This document shows, one piece after another, positions 54,985 to 63,498 of a stretch of 64,000 nt of DNA. The stretch's first letter is position 1. The number at the start of each line of letters is the position of its first letter. The position numbers and the translations under genes are program-made. The DNA comes from Zafaria cholistanensis (GTDB taxonomy: Bacteria; Actinomycetota; Actinomycetes; Actinomycetales; Micrococcaceae): positions 108,316-172,315 of the forward strand of contig NZ_BKDJ01000005.1 in assembly GCF_008580665.1 (NCBI RefSeq), read 5' to 3'. The notes under the pieces are model-generated. The model saw only the letters and a list, made by a program, of their open reading frames with translations. It was not told the DNA's origin and ran no database searches.

Positions 54985-56946
54985 ATGGGAAATGGGCATT
55001 TCAGAATCGTGGTCATCGGTGCGGGACCGCGCGGCACGTCCCTGCTGGAGCGGCTGGCATCGCGGCTGGAGGAGGCCCGGGCGGGCGCCCGCCCCCGCCT
55101 TCTCCTGGACATCACCGTGGTGGACCCCCACGAGCCCGGTCCCGGCCACGTTTGGGCCACCGGCCAGCCCAGGCTGTTCCTGATGAACACCCCCGCCCTG
55201 TTCCCCACGGTGGCCCCGCCCCGCACTAACGGGGCCGGCCCGGGCCTGACCTTCGCGCAGTGGTGCGCCTCCGGGGGAGACGGGGCCACGCTGACCCCGC
55301 CCGAGGCCGCGGAACTGGCGGCCCTCGGCCCCGGTTCCTTCCCTTCCCGGGCCCTGTATGGACGCTACCTGCGCCATGTCCATGAACGGGCCGGGGCCCT
55401 GCTGGCCGTGCACCCCGCCGTGGCGCAGCTGCGGCACGTGCCTGCTTCGGCGCTGTCCGTGCGCCGTACCGGTTCCGGCTATGCGGTGGGGCTCGACGGC
55501 GGGCACGGCACCCTTGCGGCGGACGCCGTCGTGCTGGCCGTGGGTCACGTCCCCGCCCTGCCGACCCCGCGGCAGCAGGCCGCCGGCGAGCGGGCCGGCG
55601 TCGCCGGCCTGCACTACCAGCCGCCCAACGTGCCCGCCGACGTCGACTGGAGCGCGTACCCCGAGGGCGGCCCGGTGCTGGTGCGTGGGTTGGGACTGAA
55701 CTTCTTCGACGCCATGGTGCAGTTGACCGTGGGCCGCAACGGCGAGTTCGTCGCGACCGGGCAGGGGCCCGGCCGGGCGCTGGAGTACCGCGCCTCCGGA
55801 CGCGAACCGGTGCTGCACGCGGCCTCCCGCCGCGGCACGCCCTACCGGGCCAAGGCCGCGGTGGACGCCTTCATTCCGCCTTCGGTGTCCCTGCGCCACC
55901 TGAGCTTCGAGGCTGTCCACGCCCTGGCTGCCGAGGGCGCGCCGGGGGAGCCGCCGGGCAAGGTTGGATTCGAAGCGCACATCTGGCCCCTGCTGCACCG
56001 CGACGTGCTGCGCACCTACTACGCCACGCTGGCCCGGACCCGCCCGGAACTGTTCCCGTACGGGACGGCGGCATTCACCGCCCGCCTGGACACGGTGCTG
56101 GAAGCCCCGCACCCCGGACACGAGGTGTGGCGCACCGAGGCCCGGCGGCTGGTGGCCGACCTGGCCCCCGAGGCCGGATGGCTGGACGTGCCCGCCCTGG
56201 GGCACCCCTTCGCCGAGCGCGGCTTCAGCGGCCACGAGGAGTACCAGGCCGCGGTGCTGGAATACCTCGAGGAGGACGCGCGCGGCTCGGCGCGGGGGGA
56301 GGACGACGCGCTCAAGATGGCCATCGGCGCGCTCAACGCCGGACGCATGGTGGTCAAGCGGATGGTTGCCGAGGAACTGCTTGAGGACGCCAGCCGCCTG
56401 GAGGAACTCCAGCGCTGGTTCGAACCGCTGGTGGAGGGACTGGCCAGCGGCCCGCCGCTGCAGCGCATCGAGGAACTGGCCGCGCTGGCCCGGGCCGGGG
56501 TGGTGCAGTTCATCGGCCCGGACCCGGTGTTCGGACTCGACGAGGAGGCCGGGCACTTCACCGCGTCCTCGCCATGGGTCGACGCCGAGCCGGTGACTGC
56601 CCGGCACATGCTGGAGGCGATGATGCCGGCCAACCGCGTCGCCCAAACCGCCTCGCCGCTGCTGCGCCAGCTCCAGGAGGACGGAATGGCCCGTCCGCGC
56701 ACGCTGCGCGACGGCGATGGCGAGGAGGTGCACGGCTCCGGCTTCGACGTGGTGGGAGAACCGTACCGGCTGGTGGACACGGCGGGGGTGCCCCACCGCG
56801 GGATCTTCGTGCTCGGACTGCAGCTCTCCAGCGTGCAGTGGGGTACCGCCATTGCCGCCGAAGCGGGGGCCTCCTTCGCCGACGGGGCGCGCACCTTGGG
56901 CGATGCCGATGCCACCGCCTCCGAGCTGCTTCGCCTGGCCGGCTAG
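54985..56946 (+). CDS. FAD/NAD(P)-binding protein with NAD-binding-9 domain
   Basis: A 653-aa protein. 'IVVIGAGPRGTSLLERL' is a dinucleotide-binding loop at the N terminus, 'VVDPHEPGPGHVWATGQPRL' and 'LFLMNTPALFPTVAPP' are typical of the large FAD-NAD(P)-binding proteins of actinobacteria, and 'AVVLAVGHVPALPTP' is the second nucleotide motif. 'VRGLGLNFFDAMVQLT' lies in the middle. These proteins are oxidoreductase-like, but no reaction is known to me. The ATG has TAGGCT 6 nt upstream as well as a G run, so both leaderless and normal initiation are possible. It diverges from the peptidase gene. Confidence 0.85.
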   Translation: MGNGHFRIVVIGAGPRGTSLLERLASRLEEARAGARPRLLLDITVVDPHEPGPGHVWATGQPRLFLMNTPALFPTVAPPRTNGAGPGLTFAQWCASGGDGATLTPPEAAELAALGPGSFPSRALYGRYLRHVHERAGALLAVHPAVAQLRHVPASALSVRRTGSGYAVGLDGGHGTLAADAVVLAVGHVPALPTPRQQAAGERAGVAGLHYQPPNVPADVDWSAYPEGGPVLVRGLGLNFFDAMVQLTVGRNGEFVATGQGPGRALEYRASGREPVLHAASRRGTPYRAKAAVDAFIPPSVSLRHLSFEAVHALAAEGAPGEPPGKVGFEAHIWPLLHRDVLRTYYATLARTRPELFPYGTAAFTARLDTVLEAPHPGHEVWRTEARRLVADLAPEAGWLDVPALGHPFAERGFSGHEEYQAAVLEYLEEDARGSARGEDDALKMAIGALNAGRMVVKRMVAEELLEDASRLEELQRWFEPLVEGLASGPPLQRIEELAALARAGVVQFIGPDPVFGLDEEAGHFTASSPWVDAEPVTARHMLEAMMPANRVAQTASPLLRQLQEDGMARPRTLRDGDGEEVHGSGFDVVGEPYRLVDTAGVPHRGIFVLGLQLSSVQWGTAIAAEAGASFADGARTLGDADATASELLRLAG

Positions 56947-57387
56947 CCCCGGCAAATTCCCTCCAGCGGCCCTGGGGGGGGCGTCGGCGGACCGCCGGCC
57001 CGGAGCAGGAATGTGGCAGGAATGCGGCAGGAACGCGGCATGCACAAAACGGGCTGGAAAAGGAGGGAAGAGGGCTTCGGCACGAGGTTCGCCCCCGGTT
57101 TTCGTGCTCGTCTTCGCCTCCGGCCCGCAAAGAGAGGACTTACGGTTCTACTTAAGCGTTCGTTACACCGGAGGGGCACGGTGGCGTACGCCGGAGGCAG
57201 ACATCTCCCCCGAGGGTGGCGGCACTTGGCCACCTGATGACACGGACCGGACCAGCCCCTTCAGTGGGCCGGCGAGATGGACGGCAGGGGCACGAAAACG
57301 CCGGGGGTCCGCCACGCCGCCCAGGACACTGGAGGGACGCGCCGCACGCGTCCGGACCGCCGGACAACATGGGAGTGATGCCACACC
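56947..57387. other. 441-bp region before the His/Asp-rich secreted protein
   Basis: No gene is seen. An 11-bp unit GGCAGGAATGC occurs three times with small changes (about 57014-57038, with a partial copy from 57005). The segment around 57135-57175 is A+T-richer and could hold the promoter, with a long leader before the ATG at 57388. GGGAG at 57371 is the only ribosome-site candidate and is 12 nt from the start. Confidence 0.5.
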
Positions 57388-57894
57388 ATGAAAACGTCAC
57401 CTGATTCCTCCCGCCGGCGCCTGCTGGCCAGCACGGGCGCAGTCCTGGGGCTGCTCGCCACCATCGGGGTCGCCACCCCTGCGCAGGCCGCGGCCGGGTC
57501 CCCGGTCGTCGTGCAGGCCCACCGGGACCACGACAACAAGGACCGCTATGACTGGAACCACAAGTTCCATGACCGGAACTACGACAGGAGCCACTGGAAC
57601 AACCACCGCCACCACCACGACGACGACGCCAGCCTGAGGCTGCGCATCGACGACGATGGCGACTACCGTATCCGCGGCTACGACTACGAGGACAACCGCG
57701 TCAAGGTCTGGCTCGTGAACGTCTCCCGCGACAGGGTGGTCGACAGGTTCGCGGTCCGCCCCAACAACAGCGGCGACTTCAGGGTCTACGGAGACGACCT
57801 GCGCTGCAACCGCACCTACCAGGCGGTCAGCTGGAGCGAGGACGACGGACGGGAGTACAGCAACAAGGTCCGCTTCCACTGCGACCACAAGTAG
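57388..57894 (+). CDS. Secreted His/Asp-rich protein with Tat-like signal
   Basis: A 168-aa protein. 'SSRRRLLASTGAVLGLLATI' is a twin-arginine-type signal, cleaved probably after 'TPAQA'. Residues about 45-80 are dominated by His, Asp, Asn, Arg and Tyr ('RNYDRSHWNNHRHHHDDDAS'), which suggests metal binding or a flexible charged surface. The last 90 residues alternate polar and hydrophobic residues like a beta-sandwich and contain two Cys ('DLRCNRTY', 'RFHCDH') that could form a disulfide. The function is unknown. The DNA is less G+C-rich at third positions of these codons than neighbouring genes only slightly, so transfer is not indicated. Confidence 0.75.
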   Translation: MKTSPDSSRRRLLASTGAVLGLLATIGVATPAQAAAGSPVVVQAHRDHDNKDRYDWNHKFHDRNYDRSHWNNHRHHHDDDASLRLRIDDDGDYRIRGYDYEDNRVKVWLVNVSRDRVVDRFAVRPNNSGDFRVYGDDLRCNRTYQAVSWSEDDGREYSNKVRFHCDHK

Positions 57895-57911
57895 CGGCAG
57901 TCAGCCGGCCA

Positions 57912-57990
57912 GCCTGGGCCGGTCGCGCGCAACTGGCGGGGACGGCACCCTGGGTGCCGTCCCCGTCAGCATGCAGGGACCGGCCCAGGC
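57912..57990. terminator. Nested double inverted repeat between convergent genes
   Basis: An outer 13-bp perfect stem (57912-57924 with 57978-57990, GCCTGGGCCGGTC) encloses a second perfect 12-bp hairpin (57938-57949 with 57953-57964). The outer right arm ends 2 nt from the stop codon of the VOC gene. It likely ends both transcripts. Confidence 0.8.
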
Positions 57991-57992
57991 TG

Positions 57993-58769
57993 TCAGCCGC
58001 CGACGCCGATCAGCTTGAGCGCCGCCCCGGTGGGGTCCTCCACGGTGGCCATGCGCCCGTAAGGGGTGTCCTCGGCCCCGGTGATTACCCTGCCCCCCAA
58101 CTCCACGGCCTGAGCCACGGCCGCGTCGACGTCATTGGCGCCCCAGTAGGTGACCCAAAAGCCGGGGACCTCCGCGGGCAGGTACCGGGCGCCATCCATG
58201 ATCCCGGCCCGGGCAGCGTCCCCCTCCCCCAAAGTGCGGTAGCGGAATTCATCCGTGTCGCCCAGCACCGAGGTCTTCCAGCCGAAGGCCCGCTCGTAGA
58301 AGGGCACCGCCGCCGCGAAGTCCCTGGTGTGCAGTTCGAACCACGCCGGGGCGCCGTGCTCGGCATCCACCCCGAAGCCCTGGTGCGTCTGGGGCTGCCA
58401 GGCGCCGATCGCCACGCCGCCGGCGTCGGAGAAGATCGCCATGTGCCCGTACGGGTCCACGTGCATCGGCGGAACCAGCACCTGGCCGCCGGCGGCACGA
58501 ACCGCATCGGCCGTCGCCTCGATCCCGTCAGACTTCAGGTACAGGCCCCAGACGTTCGGGACGCCCATCTCCGGCTGGTGCGGGCTCAGGCCGGCCACCA
58601 TTTGGCCGTTGAGCCGGGCGGTGACATAGCCGCCGTATTCCTCGGGGGCGGGCTCGTCGTAGGTCCATCCGAACAGGCCGGCGTAGAACGCCTTCGTCTT
58701 TTCGAAGTCCGTGGAGGCGATGTCCGTCCAGACGGGTTCGCCGGCGGCAGTGGTCTCGCGGATGGGCAT
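57993..58769 (-). CDS. Two-domain VOC (glyoxalase-fold) protein
   Basis: A 258-aa protein made of two VOC domains. Domain 1 starts 'EPVWTDIASTDFEKTKAFYA' and 'GLFGWTYD'; domain 2 starts 'APAWFELHTRDFAAAVPFYE' and 'RAFGWKT'. Each ends with 'G...A.F.DP.G....LW'-like segments ('MAIFSDAGGVAIGAWQP', 'MATVEDPTGAALKLIG'). Members include glyoxalases, dioxygenases and antibiotic-resistance proteins; the substrate here is unknown. The ATG at 58769 follows GGAAGGA at 6 nt. It is transcribed away from the tRNA-Ser(UGA) side and is convergent with the secreted protein. Confidence 0.88.
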   Translation of the reverse strand: MPIRETTAAGEPVWTDIASTDFEKTKAFYAGLFGWTYDEPAPEEYGGYVTARLNGQMVAGLSPHQPEMGVPNVWGLYLKSDGIEATADAVRAAGGQVLVPPMHVDPYGHMAIFSDAGGVAIGAWQPQTHQGFGVDAEHGAPAWFELHTRDFAAAVPFYERAFGWKTSVLGDTDEFRYRTLGEGDAARAGIMDGARYLPAEVPGFWVTYWGANDVDAAVAQAVELGGRVITGAEDTPYGRMATVEDPTGAALKLIGVGG

Positions 58770-58942
58770 GGTGGTCCTTCCGGTAGGCGGCCACGGGACG
58801 GAGCGCCCCGCGCACAGGACCGAGCCTAGGGGCCCCCGTTCCCACCGTCCATGCTTCCGGGCAGGGGCCCCGCACCAGCCGCGGCGGCAGGGCACACGCA
58901 AACGGCGGCACCCCGGACCCGGGGCGCCGCCGTCGTGCACTG

Positions 58943-59030
58943 CGGATGGTAAGGGATTTGAACCCTTGGTACGGGGTCACCGCACACCGGTTTTCAAGAC
59001 CGGCTCCTTAGGCCGCTCGGACAACCATCC
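58943..59030 (-). tRNA. tRNA-Ser (anticodon TGA)
   Basis: An 88-nt class II tRNA: GGATGGT/ACCATCC acceptor, anticodon stem CCGGT/ACCGG with loop CTTGAAA (anticodon TGA), long variable arm with TACGGGG-type pairing, T loop TTCAAAT, G73. CCA is not encoded. Confidence 0.97.
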
Positions 59031-59136
59031 AGACCCGGCCACTATACGGCAGGTCCGGGGCCTCCGGCCAAAGGGCGCCCCGACCGTCTACCCTGACAGG
59101 GGCGGCCGGGAGCGCCGCGGAACAGGGGAGCAACAG

Positions 59137-60114
59137 ATGCGTGCAGTCGAGTTTGCCGGTGCCGGAGGTGCGCAGGTCGCCGCGGTCACCGAACGCCCGG
59201 TCCCGGTGCCGGGACCGGGCGAGGTCCTGGTCCGCGTCGCGGCCGCGGGCATCAACCGCGCCGACGTGCAGCAGCGCCGCGGCTTCTACCCGCCCCCGCC
59301 CGGAACCACGGACATCCCCGGGCTGGAAGCCAGCGGCACCATCGCCGCCGTGGGCCCGGACGTGCAGGGGTACGACGTCGGCGCGCGGGTTTGTGCGCTG
59401 CTCGCCGGCGGCGGGTACGCCGAATACGTCGCCGTTCCGGCCGGCCAACTGATGCCGGTCCCGGAAGGGGTGGGCCTGGTCGAGGCCGCTGCACTGCCCG
59501 AAGTGGCCGCCACGGTCTACTCCAACCTGTTCGTGGAGGCGGGGCTGGCCGCCGGGGACACCGTGCTCATCCACGGCGGGGCCGGCGGCATCGGCACCAT
59601 GGCCACCCAACTCGTGGCCGCGGCGGGTGCCCACCCAATCGTCACCGCCGGCAGCCCGGAGAAGCTTGAGTACTGCCGCGGATTCGGGGCGGAAGCGGGC
59701 ATCGACTACCGCACCGAGGACTTCGTCGAGCGCGTCCGGGAGCTGACCGCCGGGCATGGGGCGGACATTGTCCTCGACGTGATCGGCGCCAAGTACCTGG
59801 AACGGAACGTGCGTGCGCTCGCCGTCGGCGGACGGCTGGTGGTCATCGGACTGCAGGGCGGGTCGAAGGCCGAGCTGGATCTGGGGGTGCTGATGTCCCG
59901 GCGCGCCCGCATTATTGGCACCACGCTGCGTTCGCGCCCCGCCGCCGAGAAGGCGCGCATCGTCGCAGGAACGGTGGAACGGGTATGGCCGCTGGTGGAG
60001 GCGGGCACGGTGCGCGTCGCGGTGGAACGGACCTTTCCGCTGGAGCAGGTCGTGCAGGCCCACGAGTTCTTCGATTCGGGGGAACACCGCGGCAAGCTGC
60101 TCCTCACGCTCTGA
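59137..60114 (+). CDS. Zinc-free quinone oxidoreductase (Qor/PIG3-like, MDR family)
   Basis: A 325-aa NADPH-dependent enzyme. 'GEVLVRVAAAGINRADVQQR' with 'FYPPPPGTTDIPGLEASGTI' is the N-terminal catalytic fold, 'VLIHGGAGGIGTMATQL' the nucleotide loop, and 'ADIVLDVIGAKYLERNVRAL' a conserved middle. 'RGFYPPP' and 'LGSEHRGKLLL'-like ends match PIG3-type quinone reductases, which lack zinc ligands. Reduction of quinones or enones is expected. The ATG at 59137 follows GGGGAG. cstA follows 199 nt later on the same strand, probably from its own promoter. Confidence 0.9.
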   Translation: MRAVEFAGAGGAQVAAVTERPVPVPGPGEVLVRVAAAGINRADVQQRRGFYPPPPGTTDIPGLEASGTIAAVGPDVQGYDVGARVCALLAGGGYAEYVAVPAGQLMPVPEGVGLVEAAALPEVAATVYSNLFVEAGLAAGDTVLIHGGAGGIGTMATQLVAAAGAHPIVTAGSPEKLEYCRGFGAEAGIDYRTEDFVERVRELTAGHGADIVLDVIGAKYLERNVRALAVGGRLVVIGLQGGSKAELDLGVLMSRRARIIGTTLRSRPAAEKARIVAGTVERVWPLVEAGTVRVAVERTFPLEQVVQAHEFFDSGEHRGKLLLTL

Positions 60115-60313
60115 GCACGGCGGCCGGCCCCCGTCCTCCGACCGCACCCCGCGCCGGCGGGTCCGTTCGCCGCAGGGCCTTCCGGCGGACCCCGATCCCT
60201 GTGGCGTGCCCGACCCGGGGGAGTACCCTCGGAATCACGCGGCTGTGGGTGGTCGGGGGGAGACCGTGCACGGCCGGCACATCGCTCGAGAGACAAGGAA
60301 TACGAGGCCCATC
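60115..60313. other. cstA upstream region
   Basis: 199 bp without a gene. I looked for a CRP-type palindrome, as cstA is CRP-controlled in enterobacteria, and found none. GAGG at 60304 is the likely ribosome site. Confidence 0.5.
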
Positions 60314-62560
60314 ATGAGCACACCACTCACTCCCGAGGAGCGGATTCCGCCCGCTGCGGTCGATCCGGCCGTGGTGGAGGCCGAGGAACGCAAGTGGACT
60401 CCGGCCAAGATCGCCCTGTGGGTGGCGATCGCTTTGCTGGGCGGCGTCGCGTGGGGCGTGCTGGCCATTTCCCGCGGCGAAACCATCAATGCGATCTGGT
60501 TCGTCTTCGCATCGGTTTGCACCTACCTGATCGCCTACCGCTTCTACGCCAAATACATCGAGCGGAAAATCGCCAAGCCCGACGACTTCCGCGCCACCCC
60601 CGCCGAGTACAAGGTGAACGGCCACGACTACGTGCCCACCGACCGCCGGGTCCTTTTCGGCCACCACTTTGCCGCGATCGCCGGAGCTGGCCCGCTGGTG
60701 GGCCCCGTGCTGGCGGCCCAGATGGGGTACCTTCCCGGCACCCTCTGGATCATCATCGGCGTGATCCTGGCCGGCGCCGTCCAGGACTACCTGGTCCTCT
60801 TCTTCTCGATGCGCCGCGGCGGCCGTTCGCTGGGCCAGATGGCGCGCGAGGAACTCGGCGTAGTCGGCGGCACGGCGGCGCTGATCGCCACGATCGCCAT
60901 CATGATCATTATCGTGGCCATCCTTGCGCTGGTCGTTGTCAACGCCCTCGGCGAATCGGCCTGGGGTGTCTACTCCGTCGGGATGACCATCCCGATCGCC
61001 CTGTTCATGGGCGTGTACCTGCGCTACATCCGCCCCGGCAAGGTCCTGGAGATTTCCCTGATTGGCTTTGCCCTGCTGATGTTCGCAATCATCTCCGGCC
61101 GGTGGGTGGCCGAATCCGCGTGGGGCGCCGAACTGTTCCACCTGGACCGCACCACCATCGCGTGGGCGATTATCATCTACGGCTTCACCGCCGCGGTCCT
61201 GCCGGTGTGGCTGCTGCTGGCCCCGCGCGACTACCTCTCCACGTTCATGAAGATCGGGGTGATCGTGCTGCTCGCCCTGGCCGTCGTCGTGGTCCGCCCC
61301 GAGATCTCCGTTCCGGCCTTCTCCGAGTACGCCTCCCGCGTCGACGGGCCCGTGGTCGCCGGCAGCCTCTTCCCCTTCCTCTTCGTGACGATCGCCTGCG
61401 GCGCACTGTCCGGCTTCCACGCGCTGATCTCCTCCGGCACCACGCCCAAGCTGGTCCAGAAGGAACGGCAAACCCGTTTCCTGGGCTACGGAGGCATGCT
61501 CATGGAGTCGTTCGTGGCCATCATGGCCTTGGTCGCGGCGGTCTCGATCGACCGGGGCATCTACTTCGCGATGAACTCCTCGGGGGCCGCCACCGGCGGC
61601 ACGGTGGAAGGGGCGGTGGCCTTCGTCAACGGGCTGGGCCTGGCCGGGGTGAACCTGACTCCGGACATGCTCACCGGCCTGGCGGCCAACGTGGGCGAGG
61701 AGTCCGTGGTCTCGCGCACCGGCGGCGCCCCGACCCTGGCCGTGGGCATCGCGGTCATCATGAACCAGTGGTTTGGGGGCCCGGCGATGATGGCCTTCTG
61801 GTACCACTTCGCCATCATGTTCGAGGCGCTGTTCATCCTCACCGCGGTCGACGCCGGCACCCGCGTGGCCCGCTTCATGCTGCAGGACGCGATCGGCAAC
61901 TTCATCCCGAAGTTCAAGGACACCTCCTGGCGCACCGGCGCCTGGATCTGCACGGCCCTGATGGTCGCCGGCTGGGGGTACATCCTGATCCTGGGCGTGA
62001 CGGACCCGCTGGGCGGAATCAACACGTTCTTCCCGCTGTTCGGCATCTCCAACCAGCTGCTGGCCGCCGTCGCCCTCGCGGTGGTCATGACCATCGTCGC
62101 CAAGCGCGGCAACTTCAAGCACCTGTGGGTGGTGGTCCTGCCGCTGGCCTTTGCCACCGTGGTCACGGTGACGGCTTCCCTGTACAAGATTTTCTCCCCG
62201 GTCCCGGCCGTGGGCTACTGGGCGCAGCACAACGCGTTCAAGCAGGCCCTGGCGGACGGGAAGGAAAGCTTCGGAACGGCCAGGACGGTCGAGGCCATGG
62301 AAGCGGTCGTCCGCAACACCTTCGTCCAGGGCAGCCTGTCGATTGTGTTCCTGGTGCTGTCGCTGACCGTGATCATCGCGGCCGCCATCGCCACCCTCCG
62401 GGCCTTCCCCCACGGCGGACCCGAGACGGAGGACCCCGCGCTTCCGTCCCGGATCTACGCCCCCGCAGGCCTGGTGCCCAGCCCCGCGGAGAAGGCACTG
62501 GACGCGCAGTGGAACGCGCTGCCGCCTGGCATGCGCGCCCTCAACCGCCGGGGGCACTAG
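60314..62560 (+). CDS. cstA: Carbon starvation protein CstA (peptide/pyruvate-type transporter)
   Basis: A 748-aa membrane protein with about 18 hydrophobic segments. 'DYVPTDRRVLFGHHFAAIAG' with 'AGPLVGPVLAAQMGYLPGTLW' is the hallmark of the CstA family, and 'SSGTTPKLVQKERQTRFLGY' and 'INTFFPLFGISNQLLAAVAL' are also typical. Relatives take up pyruvate or peptides when carbon is scarce. The ATG at 60314 gives about 40 residues of polar N terminus. The next gene starts 2 nt after the stop and encodes the usual small partner. Confidence 0.95.
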   Translation: MSTPLTPEERIPPAAVDPAVVEAEERKWTPAKIALWVAIALLGGVAWGVLAISRGETINAIWFVFASVCTYLIAYRFYAKYIERKIAKPDDFRATPAEYKVNGHDYVPTDRRVLFGHHFAAIAGAGPLVGPVLAAQMGYLPGTLWIIIGVILAGAVQDYLVLFFSMRRGGRSLGQMAREELGVVGGTAALIATIAIMIIIVAILALVVVNALGESAWGVYSVGMTIPIALFMGVYLRYIRPGKVLEISLIGFALLMFAIISGRWVAESAWGAELFHLDRTTIAWAIIIYGFTAAVLPVWLLLAPRDYLSTFMKIGVIVLLALAVVVVRPEISVPAFSEYASRVDGPVVAGSLFPFLFVTIACGALSGFHALISSGTTPKLVQKERQTRFLGYGGMLMESFVAIMALVAAVSIDRGIYFAMNSSGAATGGTVEGAVAFVNGLGLAGVNLTPDMLTGLAANVGEESVVSRTGGAPTLAVGIAVIMNQWFGGPAMMAFWYHFAIMFEALFILTAVDAGTRVARFMLQDAIGNFIPKFKDTSWRTGAWICTALMVAGWGYILILGVTDPLGGINTFFPLFGISNQLLAAVALAVVMTIVAKRGNFKHLWVVVLPLAFATVVTVTASLYKIFSPVPAVGYWAQHNAFKQALADGKESFGTARTVEAMEAVVRNTFVQGSLSIVFLVLSLTVIIAAAIATLRAFPHGGPETEDPALPSRIYAPAGLVPSPAEKALDAQWNALPPGMRALNRRGH

Positions 62561-62562
62561 CC

Positions 62563-62802
62563 GTGAAAACGCCCCCTCCGCTGCGGACCCCGGCCCTCCT
62601 GGCCGCGCTCGGCGCGGCCCTCGCACGGGGCCGCAGGGGATTGGCCTGGTACCTTGGCGGGGTGCTCGGTGCCGACGCCTACCGCAAATACCTGGAGCAC
62701 CACCGACAGGTCCATCCCGGCGAGGAGCCCCTTACGGAGCGCGCCTACTGGCGCGAGGCGATGGACCGGCAGGACCGCCACCCCCAGGGGCGGTGCTGCT
62801 AG
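62563..62802 (+). CDS. YbdD/YjiX-type small protein, CstA partner
   Basis: A 79-aa protein. 'LAWYLGGVLGADAYRKYLEH' with 'HRQVHPGEEPLTERAYWREAMDRQ' matches YbdD/YjiX proteins, which are encoded beside CstA-type transporters and needed for their activity in E. coli. It is soluble and positively charged at the N terminus. The GTG at 62563 lies 2 nt after the cstA stop, so translation is coupled. It ends in Cys-Cys. Confidence 0.92.
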   Translation: MKTPPPLRTPALLAALGAALARGRRGLAWYLGGVLGADAYRKYLEHHRQVHPGEEPLTERAYWREAMDRQDRHPQGRCC

Positions 62803-62929
62803 CGGCGCCGGTATGCGGGAGGGGTCCGCTGGGAGCCCCCTCCCGCACCGGAGCGCCGCCGCCCCGCAGCCTCCACGGGGCGGCGTTTTGGCCAGCAGCC
62901 CGGTTCCCCGTCCGTGGCAAGATGGACCC

Positions 62930-63484
62930 ATGACCGATCAGCAACTGCCCAAGGCCCAGCCGGACGACGCAGAAAACCAAGACGGACAGGTTCCCCCCGG
63001 GGAGTCCTTCCGCATCCGCGGGCTGGTCGATGAACCCGCGAAGGTCCTCCGCGTGGGCGGAATGGTCAAGCAGCTCCTTGAGGAAGTGAAGTCAGCGCCG
63101 CTCGATGAGAAGTCCCGCGTGACCCTGGCGGATATCCACGAGCGGTCCATCGCGGAGCTGGAGAGCGGGCTTTCCCCCGAGCTGGTCCAGGAGCTGCGGC
63201 GCATGCGGCTGCCTTTTTCCGGAGGCGAGGCCCCGTCCGAGGCCGAACTGCGCATTGCCCAGGCCCAGCTGGTGGGCTGGCTGGAGGGGGTCTTCCACGG
63301 CATCCAAACCGCGCTGGCCGCGCAGCAGCTGGCGAACCAGCAGCTGGCCCAGCGCCTCCACATGCGCCAGATTCCGGCGGGCACCGAGGTGGCGCCCGGA
63401 ATCGTCATCAACGAGCAGGGCGAACCGGTCCGGGCGGCGTCCTCGGACGGCGAACCCCAGCACGGTCCCGGGCAGTACCTGTAG
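62930..63484 (+). CDS. bpa: Bacterial proteasome activator Bpa (PafE)
   Basis: A 184-aa helical protein. The central 110 residues ('VDEPAKVLRVGGMVKQLLEE' to 'HGIQTALAAQQLANQQL') match the family, whose dodecameric ring opens the 20S proteasome without ATP. The C terminus 'GPGQYL' ends in the hydrophobic-Tyr-X motif that docks into the proteasome. The acidic, Gln-rich N terminus is probably disordered. The presence of this gene implies a proteasome elsewhere in the genome. The ATG at 62930 was chosen by family start; a CAAGAT box lies 6 nt upstream. A helical protein gene follows after 14 nt. Confidence 0.95.
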   Translation: MTDQQLPKAQPDDAENQDGQVPPGESFRIRGLVDEPAKVLRVGGMVKQLLEEVKSAPLDEKSRVTLADIHERSIAELESGLSPELVQELRRMRLPFSGGEAPSEAELRIAQAQLVGWLEGVFHGIQTALAAQQLANQQLAQRLHMRQIPAGTEVAPGIVINEQGEPVRAASSDGEPQHGPGQYL

Positions 63485-63498
63485 GGGTGGCAACGGGA

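Noticed and set aside
52657-57045. 1462-codon minus-strand frame as one giant peptidase
   Set aside because: Only the part from 54768 is peptidase; the rest is antisense to the FAD/NAD(P) gene at 54985-56946. AGGAGA before 54768 marks the true start.
60115-60313. CRP site in front of cstA
   Set aside because: Expected from enterobacterial cstA, but no TGTGA-N6-TCACA or close variant is present.
60104-62626. 840-codon minus-strand frame opposite cstA
   Set aside because: Rich in His, Gly, Asp and Arg as expected for the complement of hydrophobic codons; not a gene.
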